A DNA stretch of 64,000 bases from NCBI RefSeq assembly GCF_023101765.2, contig NC_064230.1, forward strand, positions 4,278,001 through 4,342,000. The letters run 5' to 3'. Below are positions 12,309-25,099 of the stretch, in pieces. The translations under genes and the position numbers were made by a program. How positions within the stretch are numbered: the first letter of the stretch is position 1; each line of letters starts with the position of its first letter. The notes beneath the pieces were generated by a model. That model did not search any database. It was given only the letters and a program-made list of their open reading frames with translations, and was not told the DNA's origin. This stretch comes from Spodoptera frugiperda. Its lineage: Eukaryota; Arthropoda; Insecta; Lepidoptera; Noctuidae.

Positions 12309-14495
12309 GTAGAATACATTTATGTACTCGCCATTACAGGGCATTTTGTGTGTATGAAATATATTTTATTTAAAAGATACATCAACATTACACAGTTCTC
12401 TCCTCACTCGGACATATTTTACATAGTACAAAGTAAGTTTGTGTTAAACCTACTAGAGTACATTAGTACTTTACATTTTGCAAAAAGATCGACACAAACA
12501 CTTTATTAATAAATCATGGCAAATATTTTTATGAAGAAAACTTACTTTCCCATACATTTTGACGCGTGTCACACAGAGACAAGACTAATTTCCATTATGT
12601 ACGTTTAACAAAAAAACAAATGACATGTCAGTGACGTCATGCGCAAAATGACAAGGACAGAAACATTTATACCACAGTTGTCTCTTTCTAAATTTGACTT
12701 TTGTTCGTCGATACAATTCTTGTAGATTATTTAAAGAGTTTCTTAATGGTTGTCTTCGACGCAATTCTTATGTTTTAAACTTATTTGGGAAATATAAAGA
12801 GTAGTTGTTTGTGAGACTACAAACTGCTTGAAAATACTGAGTTATATAATATGGAATTACCACATAGAACGACAAACAGTCCCACAGTGGGGAAATAGGT
12901 TTTATATATTTCTATATCGTATTAAATAATGGTAAAATATGACATTACCACGTAGCACTACAAATAGTTGTAAGTGCGGAAACAAGTCTCCGTAGTCGCA
13001 CTAGAGGCGGTTAGTTCCGGAGATGGAGGATCGAAGTCAACCGAGACAAAAGCATCAGAATATCGTGGTCAGATCGTATAACACTATACGATAGGAAAAT
13101 ATCCATATCCAGGGACTTCTTCATTAAATATTGAATAATATTGTTTGCACGGAGTTTCTTGACGGTTGTCTTCAATACAATTGTTATGTTTTAAACATGA
13201 TGTGAGAAATATTTAAAAGCAGCTGTTCATATATCATTTTTAAATATATTTTAATACATGAAATATTGAAAAGGATATCTTGTGTAGAACGACCGTAGAG
13301 CAGCATCCTCCTCCTCAGTCGTACACTTAATAAATCAGAATATAATTCATGACACAAGCAGGCAACAAAATTTAGGATATTTAGGTACTCCAGTTGACGA
13401 GAACTAGTTTCTTGACGTTTGTCTTCGATACAACTTGTAAAGTTTTGTATTATTTAAATACATTTGAGACTGCAAACTATTATTAGGGTCAGTCTGACGT
13501 GGAACTTTCAAAATGTAATGTATGTTTCATTATCAGTTTAAATATTGGTAAGAGTAATCACGTGGAACGACAAATGGTACTAAGTGGGGAAATTGTTGAT
13601 TTACATATATCGCGTTAAAGTTAACACAGAAAAGACGATTGCATCGGAACGCTGCTCCGATGGAACAAGAGATAATATTGACATAAATTCTGCAAAGTGT
13701 TTCTTGACGGTTGTCTTCGATACAACATTAGAAAATATTCGTATTACATGCATACGTAGGAAACATTTGCTAGTAGTCCTTTATTAGACTACCAACTATT
13801 CGGATATAGGAACATAATTATCAACATGCCACATTAAACCTGTTAATATGACACATGGGATACAATTTCCCAAATCTGTAGAATTATAATCAGAATCGCA
13901 AACAGTGACATGATATCGCGGACTGTCCACTCCATAAGTGACATTAGCTGACTTATAGAGAATTGTATCGAAATGCGAATGGAAGTGATAATAAGATAAA
14001 GAATTATTGAGTCATATATCGACGCACACAATCAGAACAAGCGTGAAGCTCATTCGATGGCTATAAGACACAAGACACAGACAGAGGACATAGTTCATGG
14101 AGTCTGATTGAGCCGAACTATTCATTCTTTGGACAGTCTGTTGTATAGACTATGTAAAGAGTTGCTTTCTATGTTCACATGTCTATAATATAAAATAGAA
14201 AAGTCACGTAGAACAACTTCTGCACGTAGAACAGTTGGTTCTAAATAGGGAAAATGTTGTTTTATAAATGCTTTTTCAAGGCATTATTTTATCTAATAGC
14301 AATCGACAAAAATTGCATGCAGTTGGTATGCAGAAGCATGGCAAGGACAGAAACATCGTATTCTCTTTTTAAATCCATTAACTGAACTTTCTTCATTCCA
14401 ATACAAATAAAAAACAATTGACATGTAAATGACGACAGACCCGAAATGACAAGGGCAGAAACATTTATCTTATTGTTGTCTCTTTCTAATGGAGA
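12309..14495 (+). repeat. Array segment after M3
   Basis: Holds the M tail (to about 12700) and box A near 12740, 13153, 13409 and 13699. A box D copy lies near 13990-14040. A second, partial M tail at 14340-14490 ends at the inverted-repeat element at 14496. No gene is visible. Confidence 0.6.
13256..13326 (+). repeat. Truncated module M stub
   Basis: The first roughly 70 bases of the module and its lead-in are present, including GTGTAGAACGACCGTAGAGC. The match stops after CAGTCGTAC and array sequence continues. It is a deletion derivative or recombination breakpoint. Confidence 0.8.
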
Positions 14496-14497
14496 TA

Positions 14498-15157
14498 TTC
14501 GCTGGGTGCGCGACGACAGCGCCAACTAGCGATTGCAACTACGGTGGCCTCCGAAATGTCAAATGCCTGGCTGTCATTACGACGAGTTATTTACAAATAA
14601 ACAATTTTAATTAAATATTATAATTTATATTTATGCCAATAAATATTCTAAATCTATATAAGGTAAGTCTTTTTATTTTTCGTCTAAAATGGCACAATCA
14701 ATAGATTTCTTTTAGTACATTACGGATTTTTCATGGCTGTCGTCATGAGAAGTAAGTAAAGAAATAAGCAAAATTCATCAAATAATACATTTCATATAAA
14801 TAGCAGACGATCATTTATGAGTGCTTGTGCTCTCAATAATCCATCCTTTTACGTATTTTCAGTTAAACATGGCCAAATTAATCATAAAAACTGGATTCCG
14901 ACCAATCACACACGACATCATTTTCCCACCACAAACAACATTGAAAGGAAAACAATTAGTTTTAGCTCAACACGTGCAAGACGTGAAAGAAATTAAATTT
15001 GAAGATGCTATGATCTTTGAAATTATTTTATTTATTAAAAACGTAAATCTCTCTAGTAAAAAGTGACAGCGTCCGCCACCGATAGTTCCTGTTTTGGCCA
15101 CGACGCGCGCTGCGATCGTGTCGTGGTTCCCCCCCCTTATACTTCGCACCCAGCGAA
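14498..15157. mobile_element. TA-flanked inverted-repeat DNA element
   Basis: The termini TTCGCTGGGTGCG (14498-14510) and CGCACCCAGCGAA (15145-15157) are perfect reverse complements. Each is bordered outside by TA (14496-14497 and 15158-15159), which suits a Tc1/mariner-like or other TA-targeting element. The left flank is array sequence and the right flank is 5S-type spacer, so the element sits at the junction between the two domains. The TIRs are short, and no full transposase is present. The TA duplication cannot be verified without an empty site. Confidence 0.65.
14869..15066 (+). CDS. Small ORF inside inverted-repeat element
   Basis: A 65-codon frame starts MAKLIIKTGFRPITHD. Directly upstream is a pyrimidine tract ending TATTTTCAG (about 14840-14862), which resembles a splice acceptor. 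A GTAAGT-like donor (AGAAGTAAGTAAAG) lies near 14750-14762, after a short ATGGCTGTCGTC start. This could be the last exon of a captured or miniature gene. I do not recognise the protein. It has a hydrophobic patch (IFEIILFI) near the C-terminus and ends SSKK. It could also be a chance frame in a non-autonomous transposon. Confidence 0.35.
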   Translation: MAKLIIKTGFRPITHDIIFPPQTTLKGKQLVLAQHVQDVKEIKFEDAMIFEIILFIKNVNLSSKK

Positions 15158-15159
15158 TA

Positions 15160-15266
15160 CCACAGGGAGTGCTCTGATTCTGTGACTTGTTGAACAATTG
15201 ATTATAAAAACTATGACATTGATTCAGCAAAAAAATTAACTGAAAACCAATTTTAGCTTACCATTC
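15160..15266 (+). other. Leader spacer of first 5S gene
   Basis: From about 15195 on it resembles the 5S intergenic spacer: the upstream motif AATTTTAGCT before CATTCGCC also precedes copies 2 and 4. This may be the upstream promoter element that insect 5S genes use together with the internal promoter. Confidence 0.5.
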
Positions 15267-15384
15267 GCCAACGTCCATACCATGTTGAAAGCACCGGTTC
15301 TCGTCCGATCACCGAAGTTAAGCAACATCGGGCGCGGTTAGTACTTGGATGGGTGACCGCCTGGGAATACCGCGTGACGTTAGC
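15267..15384 (+). rRNA. 5S ribosomal RNA gene, copy 1
   Basis: The gene starts GCCAACGTCCATACCATG and contains the conserved core AAGTTAAGCAACATCGGGC and TTGGATGGGTGACCGCCTGG. It ends GACGTTAGC, about 118 bases, the usual 5S length. A run of five T directly follows and acts as the Pol III stop. Terminal helix I pairs except for one C-A mismatch at the third base pair, shared by all four copies here. Confidence 0.97.
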
Positions 15385-15861
15385 TTTTTGCTATTTCTAT
15401 TCGATGTAGTTTCGTTTAAAAACACTTAATTTGAAGTAAATTTTTTGGTGTGCAGAATTTTGAAATAAATTCACAAGTTGGACAGCTAAAAAAAGTAACT
15501 GTGAACTTGTGAAGTCATAAAATATTATTTCAAGTTACTTTTTACGATAATAAAATGGATTATAAAATAAAACGCATTATATGTATTTAGTAAAGGCACA
15601 TAAAATATTAATTAACCAAAAAACATCTACACCTAGAAATCCAAAATCCTCTATCTACTCTTTAAATTTTAAGGAACAAATATAAGATTTTTAATAAAAT
15701 ATAAAGGTCCTGAAAACTCTATCGTAGATAACAATATCTAAAAATGTGCGGTCATGCGTCGATATCAATACAATCTATAAATAAACACCTAGCAGTTATA
15801 AAAAAAATATGACTTTGATTCACCAAAAATTGTACTGAAGATTAATTTTAGCTCAGCATTC
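15385..15861 (+). other. 5S intergenic spacer
   Basis: An AT-rich spacer of about 477 bases between copies 1 and 2 gives a 595-bp repeat unit. The spacer matches the one at 29614-30090 nearly base for base. No gene is visible. Confidence 0.85.
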
Positions 15862-15979
15862 GCCAACGTCCATACCATGTTGAAAGCACCGGTTCTCGTC
15901 CGATCACCGAAGTTAAGCAACATCGGGCGCGGTTAGTACTTGGATGGGTGACCGCCTGGGAATACCGCGTGACGTTAGC
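15862..15979 (+). rRNA. 5S ribosomal RNA gene, copy 2
   Basis: Identical in sequence to copy 1 as far as I can read, and followed by TTTTT. It is in the same orientation as the surrounding array. Confidence 0.97.
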
Positions 15980-18900
15980 TTTTTGCAGTTTTACTCAAAA
16001 CAAACATACTTTAGTATTTTTTTTTAAAGAACATTAGTTTTTTTGAAGTTATGTTTTGATGTCGTATTTATTCAACCAACCTTCCACTAACCAAGTCTCA
16101 GAATTATTTATAGACATTCGTCACCCCCTTGAACAGAGTCAATAATAGGAAACTTAAAAAAAAAAATACAAATACAATAAGTCTCATCACACCTGCATGT
16201 GGCATTGGAAGTGAGACGTGGAACGTTTAATGACGTCATAACCAGAGAAACTGATGTTTACAGAGAAACTGATGTTTAATTTCAAACAGACCTGTACCAC
16301 GATAAAGACAATATAATTCATACGACATTATATCGACGCACATCGCACACATTAGAACAAGCCCGGACGGTACATTGTTAAATAACTTTGAATAAGTGGG
16401 AAGTGACAAATATTCTTGTAGTCTGAATATTCGAATTTGTATACATTCTCTGCGTATATGTATAGCTATGTATCATGTTTATATAAAGATGTCACGAATG
16501 TATTTGTAGTTTCTTGACGGTTGTCTTAACTGATGTAGGTATAAAGTTCCTAATAAGCTTCAGGCAATTTCATAGGAAGATGATGTTTTAATCACTACAA
16601 GCCTTTGCAATTAAAGAGACGTCACCAATGAAACCAAATTTTACTGCTAGACTGACCAAAGAGTTTCTTGACGGTTGTCTTCGATACAATTGTACGCTTG
16701 AATGTATTTACGACATAGAATATAACAATTAATATCATTTAAATTGGAATATGAATTACATAATATGTAGTTTTATATCAATATTAAAATTGACAAAAGC
16801 GGACACCTTCGCATGTCCCTCAAATATTGTCACATAGAACAACCTCTTCATGAGACGTGGAGTGTATAACTCATTCATTGGATTCATTAGAATCGTTTCC
16901 AACATAATTGTATATGTTTATATTGTACCAAATACACATAGAACCGACAGCGGCAGTCGATACAAGTAGAGGAATCGCAGTTGAAATACAGGAAAACATT
17001 TTAACTCGGTTTACATTTCATAGAAGTACGAAGAAGTTTCTTGACGGTTGTCCTTCACAGAACTCTTTTACGACATTTCAGTCATGAAATGTGTAAGAAA
17101 TATTTATTTGTAGCGGACCGTGAGACATGGAATACAAAGAGTACAGAAATATGTTCTGTATTACATTAAATGTTTACAAATTACACAATACATGGTTATA
17201 CTGGACACCTGGAAGTAGTACTTTAATGGCGTGCCACCCAAGTGAAGAAATAGTGTTTAAATATTCTCAGAAAAATTCAGAGCGGAAGATATTATAATTG
17301 AGAATCCTTTTGGAGTAACTAGTTTCTTGACGGTTGTCTTCGATACAACTTGTAAAGTTTCGTATTATTTAAATACGTAGGAAACATTTGAGACTGCAAA
17401 CTAATTGCAGGTACTGACTAGGTTATGTCAGTCTGAAACATCCGTGGAACTTGTATATTTCATTATCAGTTTAAATATTGATAGGAATGACCACGTGATA
17501 TTTTTTTATTATATAGAAATAAATGATCTGTGTATAGTCGGATAGTAACAAAACAAGAGGGGAAACTTAAGTACACTCATAATCACTCAATAAGTTTCTT
17601 GATAGTTGTCTTTCGATACATATTACTGTATTACATGAAATGTTGAGATATTACACATGGATATTCCGGAATGAGGACTTTAATGGCGTAGCTTACACCA
17701 TCCGTCACAAGACATTGAAAACTGTTGTCTTCAATACAACGCTTTTACAATATTTCAATCATGAAATGAAGGAAACATTGTAAGTAGCAGTTTATGCCAC
17801 TATAGTACTATAAACTACTTGGACATACAAAGTCAGTCTCATCGAGCGCCTGAATGCGGAGTTGAGACGTGGAATATTTCAAACATCATACAATTTCAAT
17901 TACTCTCCTAGAGACGTCATATCTGACCACCTTCATCACAACATTAAGGACAATTGTGTTTCTTGATGGTTGTATTCGATACAACTTTAGACAATATTCG
18001 TATTATATGAACACGAAAGTAACATATTATTTTGTAAGTGGCAGTTAACTACCAACTGTTTAGAAATACTGACACATTAATTGTTTTAACTACATGTGCA
18101 AAAAAGTCAGACTGAAGTCACAACATTCACGTAACAAATATCGACGCACACAATCAGAACAAACACAAAGCCCTGTAAGTAGCAGTTTATGAGATTACAA
18201 GCTACTTGGACATACTGATTTATAAACACTACATTTTGTGTGAGATTTTGTTGACAACTATACGATAGGAAAATATGCATATCCATGGAATTTGTAATTA
18301 AATATTGAATAATATTGTTTGCACGGAGTTTCTTGACGGTTGTCTTCAATACAATTGTTATGTTTTAAACATGATGTGAGAAATATTTAAAGGCAGCTGT
18401 TCATAAATCTACAAACAACTTGGAATTAATGACTTGGTAAGTATCACTTTGTGATAGTGAAACAATATTTATTTAATCAACTGCAGAAGACAAGCATAAT
18501 AAACATCTGACGGTGCATTGTGGAACTATATCACACACAGATTATGACAAATATTTAAATCAAGCAGCCAGATTGACTGAAGAGTCAAACGTTAACTTTA
18601 TACACTACTCTCTGTGTTTCTTAACGGTTGTCTTCGATACAACGCTTGTGTGATATATCAATTACGAAACAAGGGGAGAATATTACTTGAAAATACTGAT
18701 TGAGTCAACCTCATCGGGCACCATATGTGATATGGGCCTCGTTGAACAAATTTATTGGAGTTCCAAAGTTCTGTAAAATAACTTTGAATAAATGGGAATA
18801 TTCGTGTTTGTATACATTCTCTGCGTACATGTACAGTTACGTAAGATGTTTATATAAAGATGTCACGAATGTATTTGTAGTTTCTTGACGGTTGTCTTCG

Positions 18901-19320
18901 ACACAACTTCAACTAGAGTTTAGTACAACGCTAATCACTAGACAATAGTGACTGGAGACGTGGAAAATATCGACGCACACAGTTAGAACAAGCACGGCGG
19001 ACGGTACATTGTTAAATAACTTTGGATAAGTGGGAAGTTACAAATATTCTTGAAGTCTGAGTATTCGTATTTGTATACATTCCCTGCGTATAATGTACTT
19101 ATAGTTCCACCTATAGTTGCTATAAAACATACAACTTTGATTTCTTGTAATGTAAAGTAAATGTATCATTACACATTTAAAGATATTCTGTAACCATCAT
19201 ACCGAAAAAATAAAAAAAACAATTAAAGTTTATACATTTCAGTGAGTTTCTTGATGGTGGTTCTTCGATGTAACATATAGTTAATTTTAATACATATTTC
19301 ATATCACATGAAATACTGAA
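15980..19320 (+). repeat. Array segment after first 5S pair
   Basis: The first 0.55 kb (to about 16520) is duplicated after the second 5S pair at 30209-30790. Box A copies lie near 16510, 16662, 17038, 17322, 17594, 17958, 18328, 18622, 18880 and 19245. Box D copies lie near 16310, 18140 and 18970. Position 18187-18194 is the empty site for the MITE at 552. No gene is visible. Confidence 0.65.
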
Positions 19321-19745
19321 AAGGATATCTTGTGTAGAACGACCGTAGAGCAGCATCCTCCTCCTCAGTCGTACATTCTTGACAGTATGCTCGTGGTTGA
19401 CAATGATGCATTTTCCCTGGATATCGTAGCTCTCGCGATGTGCCTCCACTTGTTGAGGTCTTCGCCCGTAACCCTGGGCACGGGTTCCGCGTTATACCCC
19501 GCAGGACTGGGTCCCTGCTGAACTTCGCCATCTACACACTCCGGCCTACTGAAGTGTAAGATGCCCACCCCCGCGACATGGACGCGCCAGACAGGAATTG
19601 CCCAAGTGAAGAGTAGAGAAGGTGACTCTACTCCCCCAGGGCCGAGTTAATGGGCGTGTATGATCCCACACCCAAAGGCTTAACACTACCACTACTACAA
19701 ATATAAATAAAACAACATTCAGTTGTTGTATCTTGTAAATACTAA
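19321..19745 (+). repeat. Module M, copy 4
   Basis: Full-length module with the five-C run. A single change, GACAGTATGC for GACAGAATGC, marks this copy. Confidence 0.85.
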
Positions 19746-20660
19746 TTGTAGAATACATTTATGTACTCGCCATTACAGGGCATTTTGTCTGTATGAAATA
19801 TATTTTATTTAAAAGATACATCAACATTACACAGTTCTCTCCTCACTCGGACATATTTTACATAGTACAAAGTAAGTTTGTCTTCAAACTACTAGAGTAC
19901 ATTAAGTGAAGAGCTTTCTATGGCCAATCCTTTTCATAGGCGTTGAGTTCATCCCGCCATCTCCTTCTGGGCCTGTCGCGACGTCTATTGACGTTTAGTG
20001 GGCTACACCCAGTGTTGTCTGGGTATACATTTGATAGAAGGACGAAGAAGTTTCTTGACGGTTGTCCTTCACAGAACTCTTTTACGACATTTCAGTCATG
20101 AAATGTGTAGGAAATATTTATTTGAGACATGGAATACAAATAGTACAGAAATATGTTCTGTATTACATTAAATGTTTACAAATTACACAATACATGGTAA
20201 TACTGGACACATGGAAGTAGTACTTTAATGGCGTGCTAATATATATCGTGTTCATATATTCACACAAAAATGCATTAAGAACACTTTTAACTGTGTTAAA
20301 TTGAAACGGGACGACAACACACTTCTTCATTGCCTAATCATAGATAAAGACAATATAATTCATACGACATATATCGACGCACACAATTAGAACAAACACA
20401 ACTGTCACTAGCACATTGCTTGACGGTTGTCTTCGATACAACTTTGGAAGTATTCGTCCTGCGCAAATATGAAGAAATCATTACATCACATCTAGCGACT
20501 GGAAGTGGAGGCTGACTTTAGCGGGACATTACTGTTTTAATCATTTCAGTAACACGTATTTCATCGAGGAGTTTCTTGACGGTTATTATTCGATGTAATT
20601 TTACATCGAATAACTAATATTTTATCTTAATACATATTTCATATCACATGAATTACTGAA
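19746..20660 (+). repeat. M tail and array block shared with 38 and 47.6 kb
   Basis: The M tail stops near 19905 at a LINE remnant. From about 20040 the block carries box A near 20050, 20423 and 20570. The same block precedes module M copies 9 and 11 (38085-38640 and 47590-48140), so M plus about 0.6-1 kb upstream was copied as one unit. Confidence 0.7.
19911..19986 (-). pseudogene. LINE C-terminal remnant
   Basis: Read on the minus strand it encodes RRRWRDELNAYEKDW, typical of the extreme C-terminus of non-LTR retrotransposon polyproteins in insects. It is about 25 codons long with no further frame. The fragment replaces part of the M tail, and array sequence resumes by about 20030. Confidence 0.6.
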
Positions 20661-21085
20661 AAAGATATCTTGTGTAGAACGACCGTAGAGCAGCATCCTC
20701 CTCCTCAGTCGTACATTCTTGACAGAATGCTCGTGGTTGACAATGATGCATTTTCCCTGGATATCGTAGCTCTCGCAATGTGCCTCCACTTGTTGAAGTC
20801 TTCACCCGTAACCCTGGGCACGGGTTCCGCGTTATACCCCGCAGGACTGGGTCCCTGCTGAACTTCGCCATCTACACACTCCGGCCTACTGAAGTGTAAG
20901 ATGCCCACCCCCGCGACATGGACGCGCCAGACAGGAATTGCCCAAGTGAAGAGTAGAGAAGGTGACTCTACTCCCCCAAGGCCGAGTTAATGGGCGTGTA
21001 TGATCCCACACCCAAAGGCTTAACACTACCACTACTACAAATATAAATAAAACAACATTCAGTTGTTGTATCTTGTAAATACTAA
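20661..21085 (+). repeat. Module M, copy 5
   Basis: Full-length module with CTCGCAATG for CTCGCGATG. It lies only about 1.3 kb after copy 4, the closest pair in the array. Confidence 0.85.
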
Positions 21086-23642
21086 TTCTAGAATACATTT
21101 ATGTACTCGCCATTACAGAGCATTTTGTCCGTATGAAATATATTTTATTTAAAAAATACATCAACATTACACAGTTCTCTCCTCACTCGGACATATTTTA
21201 CATAGTACAAAGTAAGTTTGAGTTAAAAATACTAGAGTACATTAGTCCTTTACATTTTGCGAAACGATCGACACAAACACTTTATTAAAAAATCGTGACA
21301 AATATTTTTATGAAGAAAAGATAAACCAAATGACATATCAGTGACGTCATGCACAAAATGACAAATCCAGAAATATTTATGTTATTGTCGTGTCATTTTA
21401 ATGGAGATGTAGAATTTACCTTTAGTCTCTAGCGATGATTTACATAACAATACAATGAAGTTTCTTGATAGTTGTCTTTGATACAATTCTTTTACAATAT
21501 TTCAATCATGAAATGAGGGAAAATACAAGTAACCCTACAATGAAGATTATTTAAAGAGTTTCTTAATGGTTGTCTTCGACACAATTCTTATGTTTTAAAC
21601 ATAAGTGGGAAATATTAAAGAGTAGTTGTTTGTGAGACTACAAACTACTTGGAAATACTGAGTTATATAATATGGAATACTTTGATATTACACTCACATC
21701 ACAATTATCGGAAAAATAATTGACTCTTGTTATAGAATAATGAGTTTCTTGACGGTTGTCCTTCACAGAACTCTTTTACGACATTTCAGTCACGACATGT
21801 GTAGAAAATCGTAGTTTATATAATTTTAAATGTTGACAATTGAAACATGGACTGTCCACGTAGAATACGAGAAACTGAATGTTTAACTGTTATACTTTAG
21901 TACTACCCGGAGGAAATCAACGGAGATAGATGAAGACAATATAATTCACGCGACAAATATCGACGCACACAATTAGGACACGTAGAGACGTCCACATTGA
22001 AGTTTCGATAAAATTGTATACAATACTTCAGCAATAGTACTAATTAGCCACCTTAACAATTGCTAGACTTAACTTGTAAACTGGTTTCAAGAATGTGTTT
22101 CTTGACGGTTGTCTTCGATACAACTTAACATACAACAATTGAAGAATATTCAGTATACTCTTGTATATGTTCCATATTCAACATTTAAAATGTAGATAAT
22201 ACGACATTACCACGTAGAACGACAAATAGTTGTAAGTGGGGAAACTGTTGTTTTATATCGCGACAAGTTTAGAAAAGATGACGAGTTGCTGTTACCTCTA
22301 CACTGTAACTACTGCTCTACTGGCATCTTACGATGGGAAATACTTGAATTATATCGTGTTAATATATTCACACAAAATGCATTAAGAACACTTTTAACTG
22401 TGTTCACACGCCTCCAATCCGTAATCATAGATACAGACATTATAATTCATACGACATATATCGACGCACACAATTAGAACAAACACAACTGTCACATGCA
22501 CATTGCTTGACGATTGTCTTCGATACAACTTTACCAAACATTTCGTACAATGCAAATTACTAGACAATACATTTAATATTGCGAATTGAGAACCACTTTA
22601 GTGACGTCATAAGTGGAGAAATAGTTATGTTAGCTCCTGTATGGAGGAGTGTTTGTAAAACATTAATGTTGAAATTCAAACATTTAAATTTATTACGAGA
22701 ATACATTTTACTAAGTTAAGGTATTTTCTTCCTCAACTAAGAATAAACACGAGCAGTACTCCGGAGAATGATATTTGTAGAAAGAAGGATATGTATGTAA
22801 AGTTTCTTGACGGTTGTCTTCGAAATAACTTAGATACATACTTTATGCATTCAGTTCAATTGCACCAGAATGCGACATTGAAAGTTGTACATAGTACATT
22901 TAATAATGCCGCGGAACTCTCAATATTCAATCATTATATTTACCTCTTTGTTATGGGAATAAAACACACTTTTATACAACATTGATTAAGGAAGGCTCTT
23001 TACACTTGGATGAGTTTATATAGTTGCAGACTGCACTAATGTTGCTATCAAATTATTGCACTAAACATCGACACACACAGCTAGAACAAGCACACACCGC
23101 GTGCACTGAACTTGCTGGTAGAACATTGTACTAGACGTTGTACTAACGTTAGCACTTGTCGTAGTAAACAGAGCACACGAGTGACTCCACTCGTACAATA
23201 AGTCTCATCACACCTGCATGTGGCATTGGAAGTGAGACGTGGAACGTTTAATGACGTCATAACCAGGGAAACTGGTGTTTATTTACACATTGACATGTTC
23301 CTTGTCTTAGAAATATATGAAGACAATGTAATTCACGCGACATATTATATCGACGCACACATTAGAACAAGCGCGGTTGTCACTAGCACATTGCTTGACT
23401 GTCTTCGACACAACTTTGTATATTTACGTAACAACTTGCACATACTGACTAGGTAAGTCTCAATGCGCCCGAATGCGGGCACGACTTCTGAGACAAGAAA
23501 CATTTCACACATCCGTACATTGTGTTTGTATTTATACTCCTTTATGGAGAAATACTACCGACTGCAGTATTTTGGAACTTTAGCTGCTAACAGCTGATCA
23601 TGCGAAAGCGCGCGCAAAATATTTTTCTAGATATAGACACAT

Positions 23643-23877
23643 CCCACAAAAACATTTCATGTTAAATGTTGCCAAGACGAGACCATATAGCTCGCACTGT
23701 CAAAAAGTAATCAGATCCCGCGTCCTGAAAATTTTGTTTATCTGGTATAACCCAAACTCAAGTTATGAAGGTTCAAAAATACGACGAACCGCTTCGAGAA
23801 AAGGTAGGTAGTGCCCTTGCGCTTCGCTTGGCTCGTTTTCTATTACTGTATCTGGGGGCACTACCGTGCCCCCAGAT
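23643..23877. mobile_element. 235-bp insertion with foldback end
   Basis: The paralogous block at 4885-5230 reads GACACAT then ACAGTAATAG with no insert. Here 235 bp separate those two parts. The insert starts CCCACAAAAACATTTCATG, resembles widespread lepidopteran non-autonomous elements, and ends in a GC-rich hairpin. No terminal inverted repeat or clear target duplication is visible, so a Helitron-like or MITE origin is open. Confidence 0.6.
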
Positions 23878-23892
23878 ACAGTAATAGAAAAC
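23835..23892. repeat. 27-bp perfect palindrome across insertion junction
   Basis: The arms 23835-23861 and 23866-23892 are perfect reverse complements around a TACC loop. The right arm includes 15 bases of the flanking array (ACAGTAATAGAAAAC) that also exist at the insert-free copy near 5207-5221. Confidence 0.9.
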
Positions 23893-24040
23893 ATTTTTGT
23901 AAATGACTGCAATATCGATATAGACTATTTAGTTGTTACATGGACATACGCAGATACATAAGTTTCTTAACGGTTGTGTTCAATACGATACAACTCTCTT
24001 ATAATATTAATACATATTTCATGTCACATGAAATACTGAA

Positions 24041-24465
24041 AAGGATATCTTGTGTAGAACGACCGTAGAGTAGCATCCTCCTCCTCAGTCGTACATTTTT
24101 GACAGAATGCTCGTGGTTGACAATGATGCATTTTCCCTGGATATCGTAGCTCTCGCGATGTGCCTCCACTTGTTGCGGTCTTCACCCGTAACCCTGGGCA
24201 CGGGTTCCGCGTTATACCCCGCAGGACTGGGTCCCTGCTGAACTTCGCCATCTACACACTCCGGCCTACTGAAGTGTAAGATGCCCACCCCCGCGACATG
24301 GACGCGCCAGACAGGAATTGCCCAAGTGAAGAGTAGAGAAGGTGACTCTACTCCCCCAGGGCCGAGTTAATGGGCGTGTATGATCCCACACCCAAAGGCT
24401 TAACACTACCACTACTACAAATATAAATAAAACAACATTCAGTTGTTGTATCTTGTAAATACTAA
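24041..24465 (+). repeat. Module M, copy 6
   Basis: Full-length module with five C. Private changes include GTAGAGTAGC for GTAGAGCAGC and TTGCGGTC for TTGAGGTC; the second is shared with copy 7, suggesting the two are close relatives. Confidence 0.85.
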
Positions 24466-25099
24466 TTCTAGAATACATTTATGTACTCGCCACTACAGGG
24501 CATTTTGTCGGTATAAGATATATTTTATTTAAAAGATACATCAACATTACACAGTTCATCATTTTAATACAAATAAAAAACAATTGACATGTCAGTGACG
24601 TCATGCACAAAATGACAAGGACAGAAACATTCATGTTATTGTTGTCTCTTTTTAATGGAGATGTAGAATTACCTTTAGTCTCTAGCGATGATTTACATAA
24701 CAATACAATGAAGTTTCTTGATAGTTGTCTTCGATACAACTCTTTTAAAATATTTTAATCATGAAATGAGGGAAAATACAAGTAACCCTACAATGTAGAT
24801 TATTTAAAGAGTTTCTTAATGGTTGTCTTCAACACAATTCTTATGTTTTAAACATAAGTGAGAAATACTAAAGAGTAGTTGTTTGTGAGACTATAAACTA
24901 CTTGGAAATACTGAGTAACTAAATATTGTTACGTTTTCAACATTAATTCACATGTTTATAAATAATATAAAATAGAAGTCACTGAGAAACACTTCTACAT
25001 GTAGAACAGTTAGTTCTAAGCAACAAAACTTGCGGAATAAAAATTGCAATAGAAGTTTCCAGACACGAGTTTCTTGACGGTTGTTCTTTGATTGAACGT

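Larger units (their letters stand above)
21086..24040 (+). repeat. Array segment between M5 and M6
   Basis: The M tail runs to about 21450. Box A copies lie near 21461, 21558, 21742, 22097, 22503, 22800, 23390 and 23962. Box D copies lie near 21930, 22435, 23060 and 23320. The best box C reference (22210-22245) is here. No gene is visible. Confidence 0.65.
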
